64,000 nt of DNA from Tragulus kanchil (Eukaryota > Chordata > Mammalia > Artiodactyla > Tragulidae). Shown here piece by piece: positions 1-11,698 of the stretch (within the stretch, counting starts at the first letter, position 1; every line of letters starts with the position of its first letter). The stretch covers positions 9,517,141-9,581,140 of the forward strand of contig JAIOJX010000025.1 of assembly GCA_022376925.1 (NCBI GenBank), in the 5' to 3' direction. A program made the translations under genes and the position numbers. The notes beneath the pieces were generated by a model. The model was given only the letters and a program-made list of their open reading frames with translations, had not been told where the DNA came from and searched no databases.

Positions 1-2383
1 TCCAGTCCCGTGGTGTGGTCTCCACACAATGGATGTGTTACATCCTGCTGTAGCTGCAGCTGAATAGTTCTTATAGGGTCTTGTGAGACGACAATCTGGG
101 TTGCCTCCCGAAGTCCCAGTTATTTCTTGATTATCTAAGGAATGAGGTTATTTCTGGAGATATTACTGCTCTTCAGTATCTCTACCAGAGGGTGGGAGAG
201 GGAAAGCAAAAAAAGCTGAAACTCAAGCCAGTGCATTTTGCTACTTGGTTACAGTTCTCGTAAATGACTGGACCAGAGGAGAAGAAAATTGAAGTTGTAC
301 GGTTTCCATAACCATTTGGCGCATTTCCCAAAGATTTTGCTGGCCAACGGGTTTGAGGCTAGGAAGTGGCTAGGGTGTGGTTTCAGAGCTGAACGTTAGC
401 TTCTCTCATCAGAAAAGATGAGATTAAACCTATAGGTCATTCCTGTGTTTGAACGGTGGTTGACCAGATGTATACATATGGTTATTGCTGGAATACCATG
501 TGCAGGGGTTCTATGCCAAAAGTGTGTGGCTGGGTAAGGTAGAAGGTGACATGAGGGTTCCTTGTGGTTGTTTTCATCCCAAGCTCTTTGACATTTGGGG
601 CATGGGACAAAAGTATATAGTTTTGGTTTGGCATTCAGTGACTATCCAGCTGGCTTATTTTTTCTTTCCTTCTGTTTTATGGGGTTGTTTAAGGTTTAGC
701 TTTTCTTTTTTTAACCACAGAATCTGATTTAATTGTGGTATTTGAAAAATTATTTTTTTGTACGTGTGCCCGGAGCTTTTTGGGTTATTGGTAAACTTTG
801 AAAGGTACCGCAGTGCATGTAAACATATATAATTTAAGAACCAGTCATGACTGAGGCCTATGACATCCTTTGGAAAAATTTTCCTGGGGAGCAATTCTAA
901 TTAACAGGATATTTTCTGGTTTCTTTGTTGCATGCTTTATTAATAATAATGCTATTAGTCAGATAGAATCTTTCTTCTAGAATGTAATATGTTCCTATTC
1001 CATTTCTCTGTAACCAATTCTGTTGCAATTATCTTCAATGAAAAATGTGGAAAACTTACAATAACAAACAACATGATAGAGATAAGAACAATGGGATTCT
1101 TAGAAAGTAGGAATACTGTAGATGTTATTTTATAATAAACTCAGTGAAAATGAATTATGGGGAAACCTCACCAAACTGTTTAGAATGGGTGCATTTTATT
1201 CCTTCAGTATCCAGTCCCGTGGTGTGGTCTCCACAATGGATGTGTTACATTGCTGTAGCTGCAGCTGAATAGTTCTTATAGGGTCTTGTGAGACGACAAT
1301 CTGGGTTGCCTCCCGAAGTCCCAGTTATTTCTTGATTATCTAAGGAATGAGGTTATTTCTGGAGATATTACTGCTCTTCAGTATCTCTACCAGAGGGTGG
1401 GAGAGGGAAAGCAAAAAAAGCTGAAACTCAAGCCAGTGCATTTTGCTACTTGGTTACAGTTCTCGTAAATGACTGGACCAGAGGAGAAGAAAATTGAAGT
1501 TGTACGGTTTCCATAACCATTTGGCGCATTTCCCAAAGATTTTGCTGGCCAACGGGTTTGAGGCTAGGAAGTGGCTAGGGTGTGGTTTCAGAGCTGAACG
1601 TTAGCTTCTCTCATCAGAAAAGATGAGATTAAACCTATAGGTCATTCCTGTGTTTGAACGGTGGTTGACCAGATGTATACATATGGTTATTGCTGGAATA
1701 CCATGTGCAGGGGTTCTATGCCAAAAGTGTGTGGCTGGGTAAGGTAGAAGGTGACATGAGGGTTCCTTGTGGTTGTTTTCATCCCAAGCTCTTTGACATT
1801 TGGGGCATGGGACAAAAGTATATAGTTTTGGTTTGGCATTCAGTGACTATCCAGCTGGCTTATTTTTTCTTTCCTTCTGTTTTATGGGGTTGTTTAAGGT
1901 TTAGCTTTTCTTTTTTTAACCACAGAATCTGATTTAATTGTGGTATTTGAAAAATTATTTTTTGTACGTGTGCCCGGAGCTTTTTGGGTTATTGGTAAAC
2001 TTTGAAAGGTACCGCAGTGCATGTAAACATATATAATTTAAGAACCAGTCATGACTGAGGCCTATGACATCCTTTGGAAAAATTTTCCTGGGGAGCAATT
2101 CTAATTAACAGGATATTTTCTGGTTTCTTTGTTGCATGCTTTATTAATAATAATGCTATTAGTCAGATAGAATCTTTCTTCTAGAATGTAATATGTTCCT
2201 ATTCCATTTCTCTGTAACCAATTCTGTTGCAATTATCTTCAATGAAAAATGTGGAAAACTTACAATAACAAACAACATGATAGAGATAAGAACAATGGGA
2301 TTCTTAGAAAGTAGGAATACTGTAGATGTTATTTTATAATAAACTCAGTGAAAATGAATTATGGGGAAACCTCACCAAACTGT
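1..2383. repeat. Direct tandem duplication 1 (about 1.2 kb unit)
   Basis: Copy A is 1-1179 and copy B is 1210-2383, separated by 30 bases. Copies differ by small deletions near position 35 and 53 of the unit and by one T in a T-run. Neither copy contains a recognised element or exon; the sequence is AT-rich intergenic or intronic DNA. Likely an assembly duplication (inference). Confidence 0.95.
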
Positions 2384-4292
2384 AATTGGTGTATTCAAAA
2401 GAATGCTACAATTTAAAGAATATGCATTTACCCCAACTAACTAGATTCTTTGGCTGCTGATGTTGTTGCTTTAAAATTAGGATGTTGGATCACTTGCTTG
2501 GCTGTCTAGAACTATTTCATTTTTTTCCTGTCATTTGAATTCCAGGTTAAGACAGTTTAATTCCTCCATTAGTGAGGAGACTAATGTCTGAGAGAAATGC
2601 TGATAAATTTACAGCATATTTCTAACTGTGCTCTGGACCATTGTGAACAGGAATGGGTAGGCTGTGATATTTTGGTATTCAAAGGAAAGGGTGGCCTGAT
2701 TCTTCTTGAACATGTCAGAGTGTAGGGAAGAAAAGATTGCTGTGTTTAGGAAAGGTGAGGTTGCAGCTCAGTTCTAAGATCTAAGATCTAAAATGCACAC
2801 AGTGAATCTCTGAGGGCAAGCACTGTAGCGGCTGGTTGCCTTTTTTTAACTTTGGGTAAAGGAGTGTATTTGAGGTATTTATTTATTTTATCTGGCAGGT
2901 GAATTTGTGTTATAAAATAATATTTATTAGCAACATTATTCACTGATACCTGAAAAATTACTAAATTCATATACTGAACCACTACTTCCATTAAGTCATC
3001 CGGAGTCTCCCAGTTGCCTGCAGATAAGTCAGAATGCCTAAGGATGGCATTCAAGGGGTTATATGGTCTGTCCCAAAACTGCTTTTTCAGAATCCCCTAC
3101 CACCTCTCCTATATTAGACCCATCTACCTGGAAGGGATGCTATTTATCCTGTCTTTCTTTTCTTTTTTGATTTTTGGCCGTCAGATAACATATATAATTT
3201 AAGAACCAGTCATGACTGAGGCCTATGACTTTTTTCTAGAATTTTGTATTTTTTTATTTTTTTGCTATTAGTCAGATAGAATCTTTCTTCTAGAATGTAA
3301 TATGTTCCTATTCCATTTCTCTGTAACCAATTCTGTTGCAATTATCTTCAATGAAAAATGTGGAAAACTTACAATAACAAACAACATGATAGAGATAAGA
3401 ACAATGGGATTCTTAGAAAGTAGGAATACTGTAGATGTTATTTTATAATAAACTCAGTGAAAATGAATTATGGGGAAACCTCACCAAACTGTAATTGGTG
3501 TATTCAAAAGAATGCTACAATTTAAAGAATATGCATTTACCCCAACTAACTAGATTCTTTGGCTGCTGATGTTGTTGCTTTAAAATTAGGATGTTGGATC
3601 ACTTGCTTGGCTGTCTAGAACTATTTCATTTTTTTCCTGTCATTTGAATTCCAGGTTAAGACAGTTTAATTCCTCCATTAGTGAGGAGACTAATGTCTGA
3701 GAGAAATGCTGATAAATTTACAGCATATTTCTAACTGTGCTCTGGACCATTGTGAACAGGAATGGGTAGGCTGTGATATTTTGGTATTCAAAGGAAAGGG
3801 TGGCCTGATTCTTCTTGAACATGTCAGAGTGTAGGGAAGAAAAGATTGCTGTGTTTAGGAAAGGTGAGGTTGCAGCTCAGTTCTAAGATCTAAGATCTAA
3901 AATGCACACAGTGAATCTCTGAGGGCAAGCACTGTAGCGGCTGGTTGCCTTTTTTTAACTTTGGGTAAAGGAGTGTATTTGAGGTATTTATTTATTTTAT
4001 CTGGCAGGTGAATTTGTGTTATAAAATAATATTTATTAGCAACATTATTCACTGATACCTGAAAAATTACTAAATTCATATACTGAACCACTACTTCCAT
4101 TAAGTCATCCGGAGTCTCCCAGTTGCCTGCAGATAAGTCAGAATGCCTAAGGATGGCATTCAAGGGGTTATATGGTCTGTCCCAAAACTGCTTTTTCAGA
4201 ATCCCCTACCACCTCTCCTATATTAGACCCATCTACCTGGAAGGGATGCTATTTATCCTGTCTTTCTTTTCTTTTTTTTTTGATTTTTGGCC
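2154..4292. repeat. Direct tandem duplication 2 (offset 1109)
   Basis: Copy A is 2154-3179 and copy B is 3263-4292. The T-run before the final TGATTTTTGGCC is longer in B. The intervening 3187-3230 repeats 2026-2070 and is followed by a garbled T-rich stretch replacing about 80 bases, so the real duplicated unit begins near 2026. No gene is visible in it. Confidence 0.95.
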
Positions 4293-4546
4293 ACTTTTGT
4301 TGGTCTTTCATTTATTTATTTCCATCCATCTTTGTTCTTTGGCCTGTGTGGGCCTCCCATTGCAGTGGCCTCTCTCACTGCAGAGTACCAGCTCTGGGAG
4401 CATGCACTCCAGAACGCTGACTTGTAGTTGGACACACCGGTTCAGCCGCTCCGTGGCATGTGGGATCTTCCTAGGCCAGGGATTAAACCGGTGCCCCTTG
4501 CAGTGCAAGGCAGACTCTTTACCCACTGGACCACCAGGGAAGCCCC
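4268..4546 (-). mobile_element. tRNA-Glu-derived SINE, short form (minus strand)
   Basis: Read on the minus strand it starts with a GGGCTTCCCTGGTGGTCCAG head resembling tRNA-Glu, then a body unlike Bov-tA, and ends in A-rich sequence (T-run at 4271-4281). Direct flanks 4254-4267 and 4547-4560 match over 14 bases with one mismatch, the target-site duplication of a retrotransposed copy. CpGs are mostly decayed, so this is an older insertion. Confidence 0.85.
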
Positions 4547-4606
4547 TATCCTGCCTTTCTGCTGCTTGAACATTCTGAATCCAGTTCAGATTCTAGTTAT
4601 TTTTTA

Positions 4607-4799
4607 AATAATTAATTTTAATTGGAGGATAATTACTTTTACAGTACTGTGAAGGTTTGCGCCATATATCAACATGAATATGTCACAGGTATATATGTGT
4701 CTCCTCATCCTGAACCCTCCCCTCCCACCTCTCTCTCCGTCCTATCCTTCTGGGTTGTCCCAGAGCACTGGCTTTATGTGGCCTGCTTCATGCATAGAT
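4607..4799 (-). mobile_element. L1 3'-end fragment, antisense
   Basis: Antisense artiodactyl L1 3' UTR sequence (TTTAATTGGAGGATAATTAC and following pyrimidine-rich stretch). Its flanks 4585-4606 and about 4800-4821 repeat TTCAGATTCTAGTTATTTTT, a target-site duplication of roughly 20 bases, so this is a short 5'-truncated L1 insertion on the minus strand. The family assignment is from memory of the consensus. Confidence 0.75.
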
Positions 4800-4929
4800 T
4801 TCAGATTCTAGTTATTTTTTTAAAGGCACTCCTATTATCTCTGAGGTCAAGAGATTGTTCCTGCTTAGGCCACCTCTTGTTAAACCAATTGTTTGCCCAT
4901 AACCACTTAGGATAACACCTGCTGAAGAG

Positions 4930-5155
4930 AACAGGTTTGACTGTGGCCTAAACAGGTTTTACTTATTGCCTGTGTGACCTTTGGCTGGTCACTTAATACA
5001 TGAGACTCAGTTTCTTTAAATATAGACTGGGTCATGGTATGGAACTATTCCCATCTGACCTACCATGGGCAAGCGTCTTCTTTATGGCTCAGATCCTAAA
5101 GTTGTAACATGGAGATAATAAGAATATCTAACAGAACTGGTGTGACGATTAACTG
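4930..5155 (+). mobile_element. MIR-type SINE relic
   Basis: The core TGTGACCTTTGGCTGGTCAC followed by CTCAGTTTCTTTA and a GGAGATAATAAGAATATCTA stretch is the familiar MIR layout, well diverged. Flanks give no target-site duplication, as expected for an ancient copy. Confidence 0.65.
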
Positions 5156-5428
5156 TGTATTACTCAGGATGAGTTAAGTTATGTTGGCAGAAAAACCAAA
5201 CCCAAATCTTAGTGTTTTTAAAACCACCACAATTTATTTCTTGCTCACACTCATGTCCATCTCAGGTTGACAGGATTTCTGCTCTCCAGTGTTCATATTC
5301 TGGGACCTTGGTTGTCAGAGCCCGAACTAACTGGAATAGTGCTGTTACTGTGGCTGGAGAAAGGAGATGGAGTGAGGCCCTTGGTTCTTAAAGAAGCTGT
5401 GTGTAAGTGATGTGCACTTCATTTTAAT

Positions 5429-5638
5429 CTTTGGCCTGTGTGGGCCTCCCATTGCAGTGGCCTCTCTCACTGCAGAGTACCAGCTCTGGGAGCATGCACT
5501 CCAGAACGCTGACTTGTAGTTGGACACACCGGTTCAGCCGCTCCGTGGCATGTGGGATCTTCCTAGGCCAGGGATTAAACCGGTGCCCCTTGCAGTGCAA
5601 GGCAGACTCTTTACCCACTGGACCACCAGGGAAGCCCC
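5429..5638 (-). mobile_element. Duplicated, truncated copy of the 4268-4546 SINE
   Basis: Identical to 4337-4546; its A-rich end is missing because the tandem duplication begins inside the element. Not an independent insertion. Confidence 0.85.
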
Positions 5639-5698
5639 TATCCTGCCTTTCTGCTGCTTGAACATTCTGAATCCAGTTCAGATTCTAGTTATTTTTTA

Positions 5699-5891
5699 AA
5701 TAATTAATTTTAATTGGAGGATAATTACTTTTACAGTACTGTGAAGGTTTGCGCCATATATCAACATGAATATGTCACAGGTATATATGTGTCTCCTCAT
5801 CCTGAACCCTCCCCTCCCACCTCTCTCTCCGTCCTATCCTTCTGGGTTGTCCCAGAGCACTGGCTTTATGTGGCCTGCTTCATGCATAGAT
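5699..5891 (-). mobile_element. Duplicated copy of the L1 3' end at 4607-4799
   Basis: Same antisense L1 3' UTR fragment with the same target-site duplications, offset by 1092 bases as part of tandem duplication 3. Confidence 0.75.
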
Positions 5892-6021
5892 TTCAGATTC
5901 TAGTTATTTTTTTAAAGGCACTCCTATTATCTCTGAGGTCAAGAGATTGTTCCTGCTTAGGCCACCTCTTGTTAAACCAATTGTTTGCCCATAACCACTT
6001 AGGATAACACCTGCTGAAGAG

Positions 6022-6247
6022 AACAGGTTTGACTGTGGCCTAAACAGGTTTTACTTATTGCCTGTGTGACCTTTGGCTGGTCACTTAATACATGAGACTC
6101 AGTTTCTTTAAATATAGACTGGGTCATGGTATGGAACTATTCCCATCTGACCTACCATGGGCAAGCGTCTTCTTTATGGCTCAGATCCTAAAGTTGTAAC
6201 ATGGAGATAATAAGAATATCTAACAGAACTGGTGTGACGATTAACTG
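6022..6247 (+). mobile_element. Duplicated copy of the MIR relic at 4930-5155
   Basis: Same sequence at the duplication offset of 1092; not an independent insertion. Confidence 0.65.
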
Positions 6248-6523
6248 TGTATTACTCAGGATGAGTTAAGTTATGTTGGCAGAAAAACCAAACCCAAATC
6301 TTAGTGTTTTTAAAACCACCACAATTTATTTCTTGCTCACACTCATGTCCATCTCAGGTTGACAGGATTTCTGCTCTCCAGTGTTCATATTCTGGGACCT
6401 TGGTTGTCAGAGCCCGAACTAACTGGAATAGTGCTGTTACTGTGGCTGGAGAAAGGAGATGGAGTGAGCTTGTGCATTGGTTCTTAAAGAAGCTGTGTGT
6501 AAGTGATGTGCACTTCATTTTAA

Positions 6524-6944
6524 CTGTAGCCTCTCCCCTGTCATGGGTAACTTCAAAGGGAAGAACAGTTCTACCAAAAGCATAGAAGAACAAGGCCTGG
6601 AGTCATCAGGGAAGGCACCTGATGGCCTCATCTTATGTCATGGGGCTATTTTCTGTGGTCTATTTCATGTCTTGTCTGCCCTGCTATGACTTAGGCTCCT
6701 TGGCCTAAGTCAGGATGAGGGCTGAGTGCTCTGCCCTCCTTTCCCTACAATGATTAGCATAGATCCTCAGGACATGGTCTCTGAAACGGTGATTGGAAGA
6801 TAACCCAAGTAGGTTTTCCCCAATGCTGGGAGGAAGCTTAAGTCTCAAGTCACAAGATTTGCTTTTGTATGAAGCACAGTCTTAGGTAGCATTTGGAAGT
6901 GAAGGAAAAAAAAAAAAAAAAAAAAGAAGAAGAAAAAAACCAAA
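6524..6944. other. Unique sequence, ending in an A-rich tract
   Basis: No exon or repeat family recognised. The stretch ends with a long A-run and GAA-rich sequence at about 6904-6938, next to an antisense Bov-tA. Confidence 0.6.
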
Positions 6945-7126
6945 AGAATCATGTCTGACTCTTTGTGACTCAAAGGACTGTAGCCTGCCAGGCTCCTCTG
7001 TCCATGGGATTCTCCAGGCAGGAATACTGGATTGAGTTGCCACTTGCTGTCTCCAGGGGATCTTCCTGACATAGAGATCGAACCCTGGCCTCCTGCATTG
7101 CCAATGGATTCTTTACCATCTGAGCC
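6945..7126 (-). mobile_element. Bov-tA SINE, antisense
   Basis: On the minus strand it carries a diverged tRNA-Glu head (right end), the box-B-like segment, the AGGAATACTGG/TCCATGGG block and the CAAAGAGTCAGACATGA-like tail typical of Bov-tA/Bov-A2. The tail derives from the 3' end of BovB. Moderately diverged. Confidence 0.85.
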
Positions 7127-8518
7127 TAATGCAAAACCAAAGTGAGGTCCCTGAGAGACCTCAGTGCCTCCTACTAGCTTTTTTTCCCCCTGAGCCCACA
7201 TGGAAATCAACACCAGGCTTGGGGCACCCAAGTCATGTTCCTTTCAAAAGGAACCTCTTCAAAAGGCTCCTCTTCTAAAGGACCACAGTCACAGGCCAGG
7301 ATTCATTCTGGATTAGTCTTAAGCAATAATATATTAAAAGTATCAGGAAGACTTGACTCTGTTGCATCACACCTTGGACTTGTTCATCCTCAAAAACAAA
7401 CCTGAAATCAGCTTCTCTCAGCCTGAAGGAAGGATTGGACAAGAGCTTTGATGCTGAGAGATGAATTCTTCAGTTGAAGATCACCTGCTGGGTAGTCTAA
7501 AGTCATATTATCTATATCTTATTTGCTCTTCCTTTTCTAATTCTGTGAGACATTTGTATTTGTTATGGAAAAGTTAGCAAATATAGACAGACAAAAAGAA
7601 AAAAAAAAGCACCATAAAAGGGAAAATTACCCCAAAGAAAACATTTTGTTTCTCATCTTGAGTTAATATCTTTTAAACAAAGCACCATATACTCTTTCAT
7701 TGCTGTAGTGAATGTTTCTTGCAGCACTGATCAATTAACATACTGTGTTATAGTTTCTGTCACTACACTGTAAATTTACAGACAGTAAATTTACATCATA
7801 AGCTTGGCCTGATGTTTTCAAGGAAATTCCTTTTTATTAAACAAATTTTAAACAATACATAACAACTGTCTTTCTCTGACTTAGAATTACACATCCCAGA
7901 TGCAAGCATGGCTTTTAAAAAGTCACGAAAACAATCTTTAAGTAAACAAAATGAAGTGGGCCACGAGGAAGCGGTTCCATGAGTCTGTGGCTTGACGTGT
8001 ACCAGGGATGAGCGAGGCTTTATGAAAAAATCAAGACACTCAGAAAGTGGGCAAAGGCGAATCTTCTCTCTTGACAGGGTGCCAAGGTTGGAAAATGAGA
8101 GTAACTTCACTGCTGTCAAGGCCATTGGAGAAGGCTGGGAAATAGGAGTCCATGTTCTAGGCATCTGCTGCCTTTGGTCCATTTGGTCAGGAACCTCAGC
8201 TGGCTGGCTGTGGGGAGAAGAACATGCCGGTGGGCGTTCCCTCCAATCTCACCCCAGGATGCTCTCCTCCCACAGCCACCCTTAGAGGACATGAGTGTGT
8301 AAATGGTGTGATGTCTGTGGTGGACTGACTCCTTCTTCTCTCAGGGCCTCTTTCCCCGTCCAGGCCAGTGGAGAGGACATGGATGGAGGCTGCATTGGGC
8401 GTGTACTACTCTCACTGCACAGATCACATCTTGAGACTAATCAAATCAACAAAAATGGTATATGAAGTGAAATGTAAGCTGAGGGACCTAGGAGAGAGGA
8501 CAGTTGATATTTGGTTAA
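7127..8518. other. Unique sequence without recognised gene
   Basis: No splice-framed exon or known repeat could be supported. A 128-codon frame on the minus strand (7796-8182) lies here and is treated as chance. TTTATT at about 7834 would be an AATAAA signal on the minus strand, but nothing else supports a transcript end. Confidence 0.55.
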
Positions 8519-8712
8519 TGCAGGGGTTCCCACCCTCTGGCATCAGATGCCTCATGATGAGGGGGAGCTGATGTAGTATTAATATAAATGAAGTGCAAAA
8601 CAAATGCAATGGACTTGAATTAACCTGAAATGACCCCCTACTCTACTGTGGTCCGTGAAAAAATTTTCCTCCATGAAACCAGTCCCTGGTGCCCAAAGGG
8701 TCGGGGCATGCA
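8519..8712. mobile_element. hAT-Charlie-type DNA transposon relic (MER1-like)
   Basis: The left end CAGGGGTTCCCACCC and the right-hand CCAGTCCCTGGTGCCCAAAG followed by GGGTCGGGGC resemble the terminal regions of MER1-type non-autonomous hAT elements. The family call is from remembered consensus and the copy is strongly diverged. Confidence 0.6.
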
Positions 8713-8734
8713 TTAGAAGATGGTGTTATTAATA

Positions 8735-8835
8735 TTATTATTAACTCCATCTTATAGATGATAAAATTGAGGCAAGCAGAGGTTAATACTCTTGCCCCTA
8801 ATAACATGAAAATGATGTCTAAATTTCCTTAGAGC
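8735..8835 (-). mobile_element. MIR-type relic, antisense
   Basis: ATCTTATAGATGATAAAATTGAGGCAAGCAGAGGTTAA with the following CTCTTGCCCCTAATAACATG resembles antisense MIR core. Short and diverged. Confidence 0.5.
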
Positions 8836-9609
8836 TCAATGTTACATGGGGAATGATTTACATTTTTTCCTGTAAACTGAAATAATGCTCTTTCCTGCCT
8901 GTCTCTCCTCCAAGGCTTCTTTTTGCACCTCCACACCCTCTTGTCTCCCCGTCGTCCTGTGAATAAACCATAAGTGTTAATATCTGGGCCCCTTTGTTAA
9001 TACCTCCTCTCTTCTCACTCCTCTTTCTTTGCTTAAATTCTCTTTTACTCAGTTTTCCCTGGTCTATCCCATCCAAAGAGATCTCTGTTATACAAAAATC
9101 TCTGGCGTTTGTTAGCTGAAGTACTTCTTTAGGGCTTACTGAATGCCTAGTAGTGGAAGTTATCTTGGTATAAGTTTCTGTGTTAAACCTCAGTCTGCAC
9201 TGCAAATTCCTACAAGGCAGAATAACCTTGCATACAGCAAGTTTCTGTGAACACTGGTGCTTTATCTCATACTTTATGATGTGCTTTTCCTCCTCTATAA
9301 ATACATGTAGTACACTGTAGGTTTCATAACCTCCAAAAGGAATGGCCAAATGATTAATGTTATTATTCATATGGACATAGTTCATGCAGGAAGCAATCAG
9401 AGGAAACACTGAAAACCTGAAGCTTGGGAAATATTTATCCTAGCTTCATGTTATTAAATATTTCTTCAATAACTGTAAAGGATTTATGAATTTAATGACA
9501 TATATCAAGTTTTAGAAGGGTTTCTCACTGCAAGTTTGAGAAAAAATGGTATATGAAGTGAAATGTAAGCTGAGGGACCTAGGAGAGAGGACAGTTGATA
9601 TTTGGTTAA

Positions 9610-9803
9610 TGCAGGGGTTCCCACCCTCTGGCATCAGATGCCTCATGATGAGGGGGAGCTGATGTAGTATTAATATAAATGAAGTGCAAAACAAATGCAA
9701 TGGACTTGAATTAACCTGAAATGACCCCCTACTCTACTGTGGTCCGTGAAAAAATTTTCCTCCATGAAACCAGTCCCTGGTGCCCAAAGGGTCGGGGCAT
9801 GCA
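9610..9803. mobile_element. Duplicated copy of the hAT relic at 8519-8712
   Basis: Same sequence 1091 bases downstream within tandem duplication 4; not an independent insertion. Confidence 0.6.
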
Positions 9804-10611
9804 TTAGAAGATGGTGTTATTAATATTATTATTAACTCCATCTTATAGATGATAAAATTGAGGCAAGCAGAGGTTAATACTCTTGCCCCTAATAACATGA
9901 AAATGATGTCTAAATTTCCTTAGAGCTCAATGTTACATGGGGAATGATTTACATTTTTTCCTGTAAACTGAAATAATGCTCTTTCCTGCCTGTCTCTCCT
10001 CCAAGGCTTCTTTTTGCACCTCCACACCCTCTTGTCTCCCCGTCGTCCTGTGAATAAACCATAAGTGTTAATATCTGGGCCCCTTTGTTAATACCTCCTC
10101 TCTTCTCACTCCTCTTTCTTTGCTTAAATTCTCTTTTACTCAGTTTTCCCTGGTCTATCCCATCCAAAGAGATCTCTGTTATACAAAAATCTCTGGCGTT
10201 TGTTAGCTGAAGTACTTCTTTAGGGCTTACTGAATGCCTAGTAGTGGAAGTTATCTTGGTATAAGTTTCTGTGTTAAACCTCAGTCTGCACTGCAAATTC
10301 CTACAAGGCAGAATAACCTTGCATACAGCAAGTTTCTGTGAACACTGGTGCTTTATCTCATACTTTATGATGTGCTTTTCCTCCTCTATAAATACATGTA
10401 GTACACTGTAGGTTTCATAACCTCCAAAAGGAATGGCCAAATGATTAATGTTATTATTCATATGGACATAGTTCATGCAGGAAGCAATCAGAGGAAACAC
10501 TGAAAACCTGAAGCTTGGGAAATATTTATCCTAGCTTCATGTTATTAAATATTTCTTCAATAACTGTAAAGGATTTATGAATTTAATGACATATATCAAG
10601 TTTTAGAAGGG

Positions 10612-10812
10612 CTTTCCTGGTAGCTCAGATGGTGAAGAATCTGCCTGCAATGCCAGAGACCCAGGTTTGATTCCTGGATTGGGAAGATCTCCTGGAGAAG
10701 GGGTTGACAACCCACTCTAGTATTCTTGCTTGGAGGATTCAATGGACAGAGGAGCCTGGAGAGCTGAAATCCATGGGGTCTCAAAGAGTTGGACTGGACT
10801 GAGCAATTAATA
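10612..10812 (+). mobile_element. Bov-tA SINE
   Basis: Head GCTTTCCTGGTAGCTCAGAT, then GAAGAATCTGCCTGCAATGC, a box-B-like region, CCCACTCTAGTATTCTTGCT and a BovB-derived tail (ATGGACAGAGGAGCCTGGAG onward). The tail still reads as a degraded remnant of the BovB reverse transcriptase C terminus, as is usual for this family. Confidence 0.92.
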
Positions 10813-11006
10813 CTTCCCAAGTGGCTCAGTGGTAAAGAATCTGCCTGCCCACGCAGGAGATGAGGGTTTGGTCCCTGGATTGGAAAGATCCCCTGGAGTA
10901 GGAAATGGCAGCCCTCTTCAGTATTCTTTCCTAGACAATTCCATGGACAGAGGAGCCTGGTGGGCTAGAGTCCATGGGGTCTCAAAGAATTGGACACAGC
11001 AGGGCA
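10813..11006 (+). mobile_element. Second Bov-tA SINE in direct tandem
   Basis: A further full-length Bov-tA copy with head CTTCCCAAGTGGCTCAGTGG follows immediately in the same orientation. The two copies differ at many positions, so this is a pair of insertions or an old dimer and not one of the near-identical 1.1 kb duplications. Confidence 0.92.
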
Positions 11007-11644
11007 CATGTACATGCAACAAGTTTTATAAACTCCTGTATCCTTTATTTTGTGCCATGTACCTAAGCATCAGTGAATTGACATCATGGACCAGAAAACC
11101 CAAGCAACAGAGACTGTTTCCTTGAAGTCAGTCTTCTCCCCTGGAGTTGAGCTCCCATTGAATACTAATGCTATGTCCATTTCATCAAAGCCTTCATCAG
11201 TCCCTTTTTAGAGTCAAAAATAAAGATCTGGATAAAACCGAACTATCTGTAACTTAATCCTGTTGATTTCAAAACCCTTAGCACAAAAGGAAAATAAGAC
11301 CCAAGAACTTTAAGGCACATGCATTCTGCATATGTTTTCTCCAAAGATACAAGGTCTTGGGTCTTAAAGGGCTTAAGCCTGAAGTTTGCAACTTTGATAA
11401 TAAAGGCTGTTTTGTGTTTCAACAGCATCTGATGTTTAAAAATTAGCCTGTCTCTAAATCCATCCTTAGGAGAGCCCAGATGTGTGGTAAATAGAGATGA
11501 TTCAACCAAGTTTATGGGAATGGATTGGAATCTTGCCTCAAATCCTACCCTTTGGAGCAAAAATCTCTAGTTTGGCAACATACATTAATAAAACTAAGTG
11601 AACAATTTTGAAATCTCCATTTCCCTTTGGTTTGTAAAGACACT

Positions 11645-11651
11645 CGTGTGT

Positions 11652-11696
<45 letters not shown>
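11645..11696. repeat. (TG)n microsatellite
   Basis: About 26 TG units with one interruption (TATG) near the start. Confidence 0.97.

Positions 11697-11698
<2 letters not shown>

Larger units (their letters stand above)
4337..6523. repeat. Direct tandem duplication 3 (offset 1092)
   Basis: Copy A is 4337-5427 and copy B 5429-6523, abutting directly. A short block near the end of A (about 5371-5379) is altered relative to B. The unit cuts through a SINE, so the second SINE copy is truncated by the duplication boundary rather than by biology. Confidence 0.95.
8451..10611. repeat. Direct tandem duplication 4 (offset 1091)
   Basis: Copy A is 8451-9520 and copy B 9542-10611, with a 21-base spacer. 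Both contain the same hAT relic, MIR relic and a 183-codon minus-strand open frame. Copy B runs directly into a Bov-tA SINE. Confidence 0.95.

Noticed and set aside
1..4292. A CRISPR-like or satellite array from the repeated units
   Set aside because: Units are over 1 kb, occur only two or three times, and differ completely from one duplication to the next; the sequence is clearly mammalian.
8858..9409. 183-codon minus-strand open frame as a protein-coding gene
   Set aside because: Length is within chance expectation for the window, no recognisable domain, no splice or promoter context; the duplicate at 9949-10500 is identical because the DNA is duplicated.
10829..11125. Frames containing an RT-like C-terminal remnant (also at 13616, 26409, 31576)
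   Set aside because: These are the BovB-derived tails of Bov-tA SINEs, 200-base non-coding elements.
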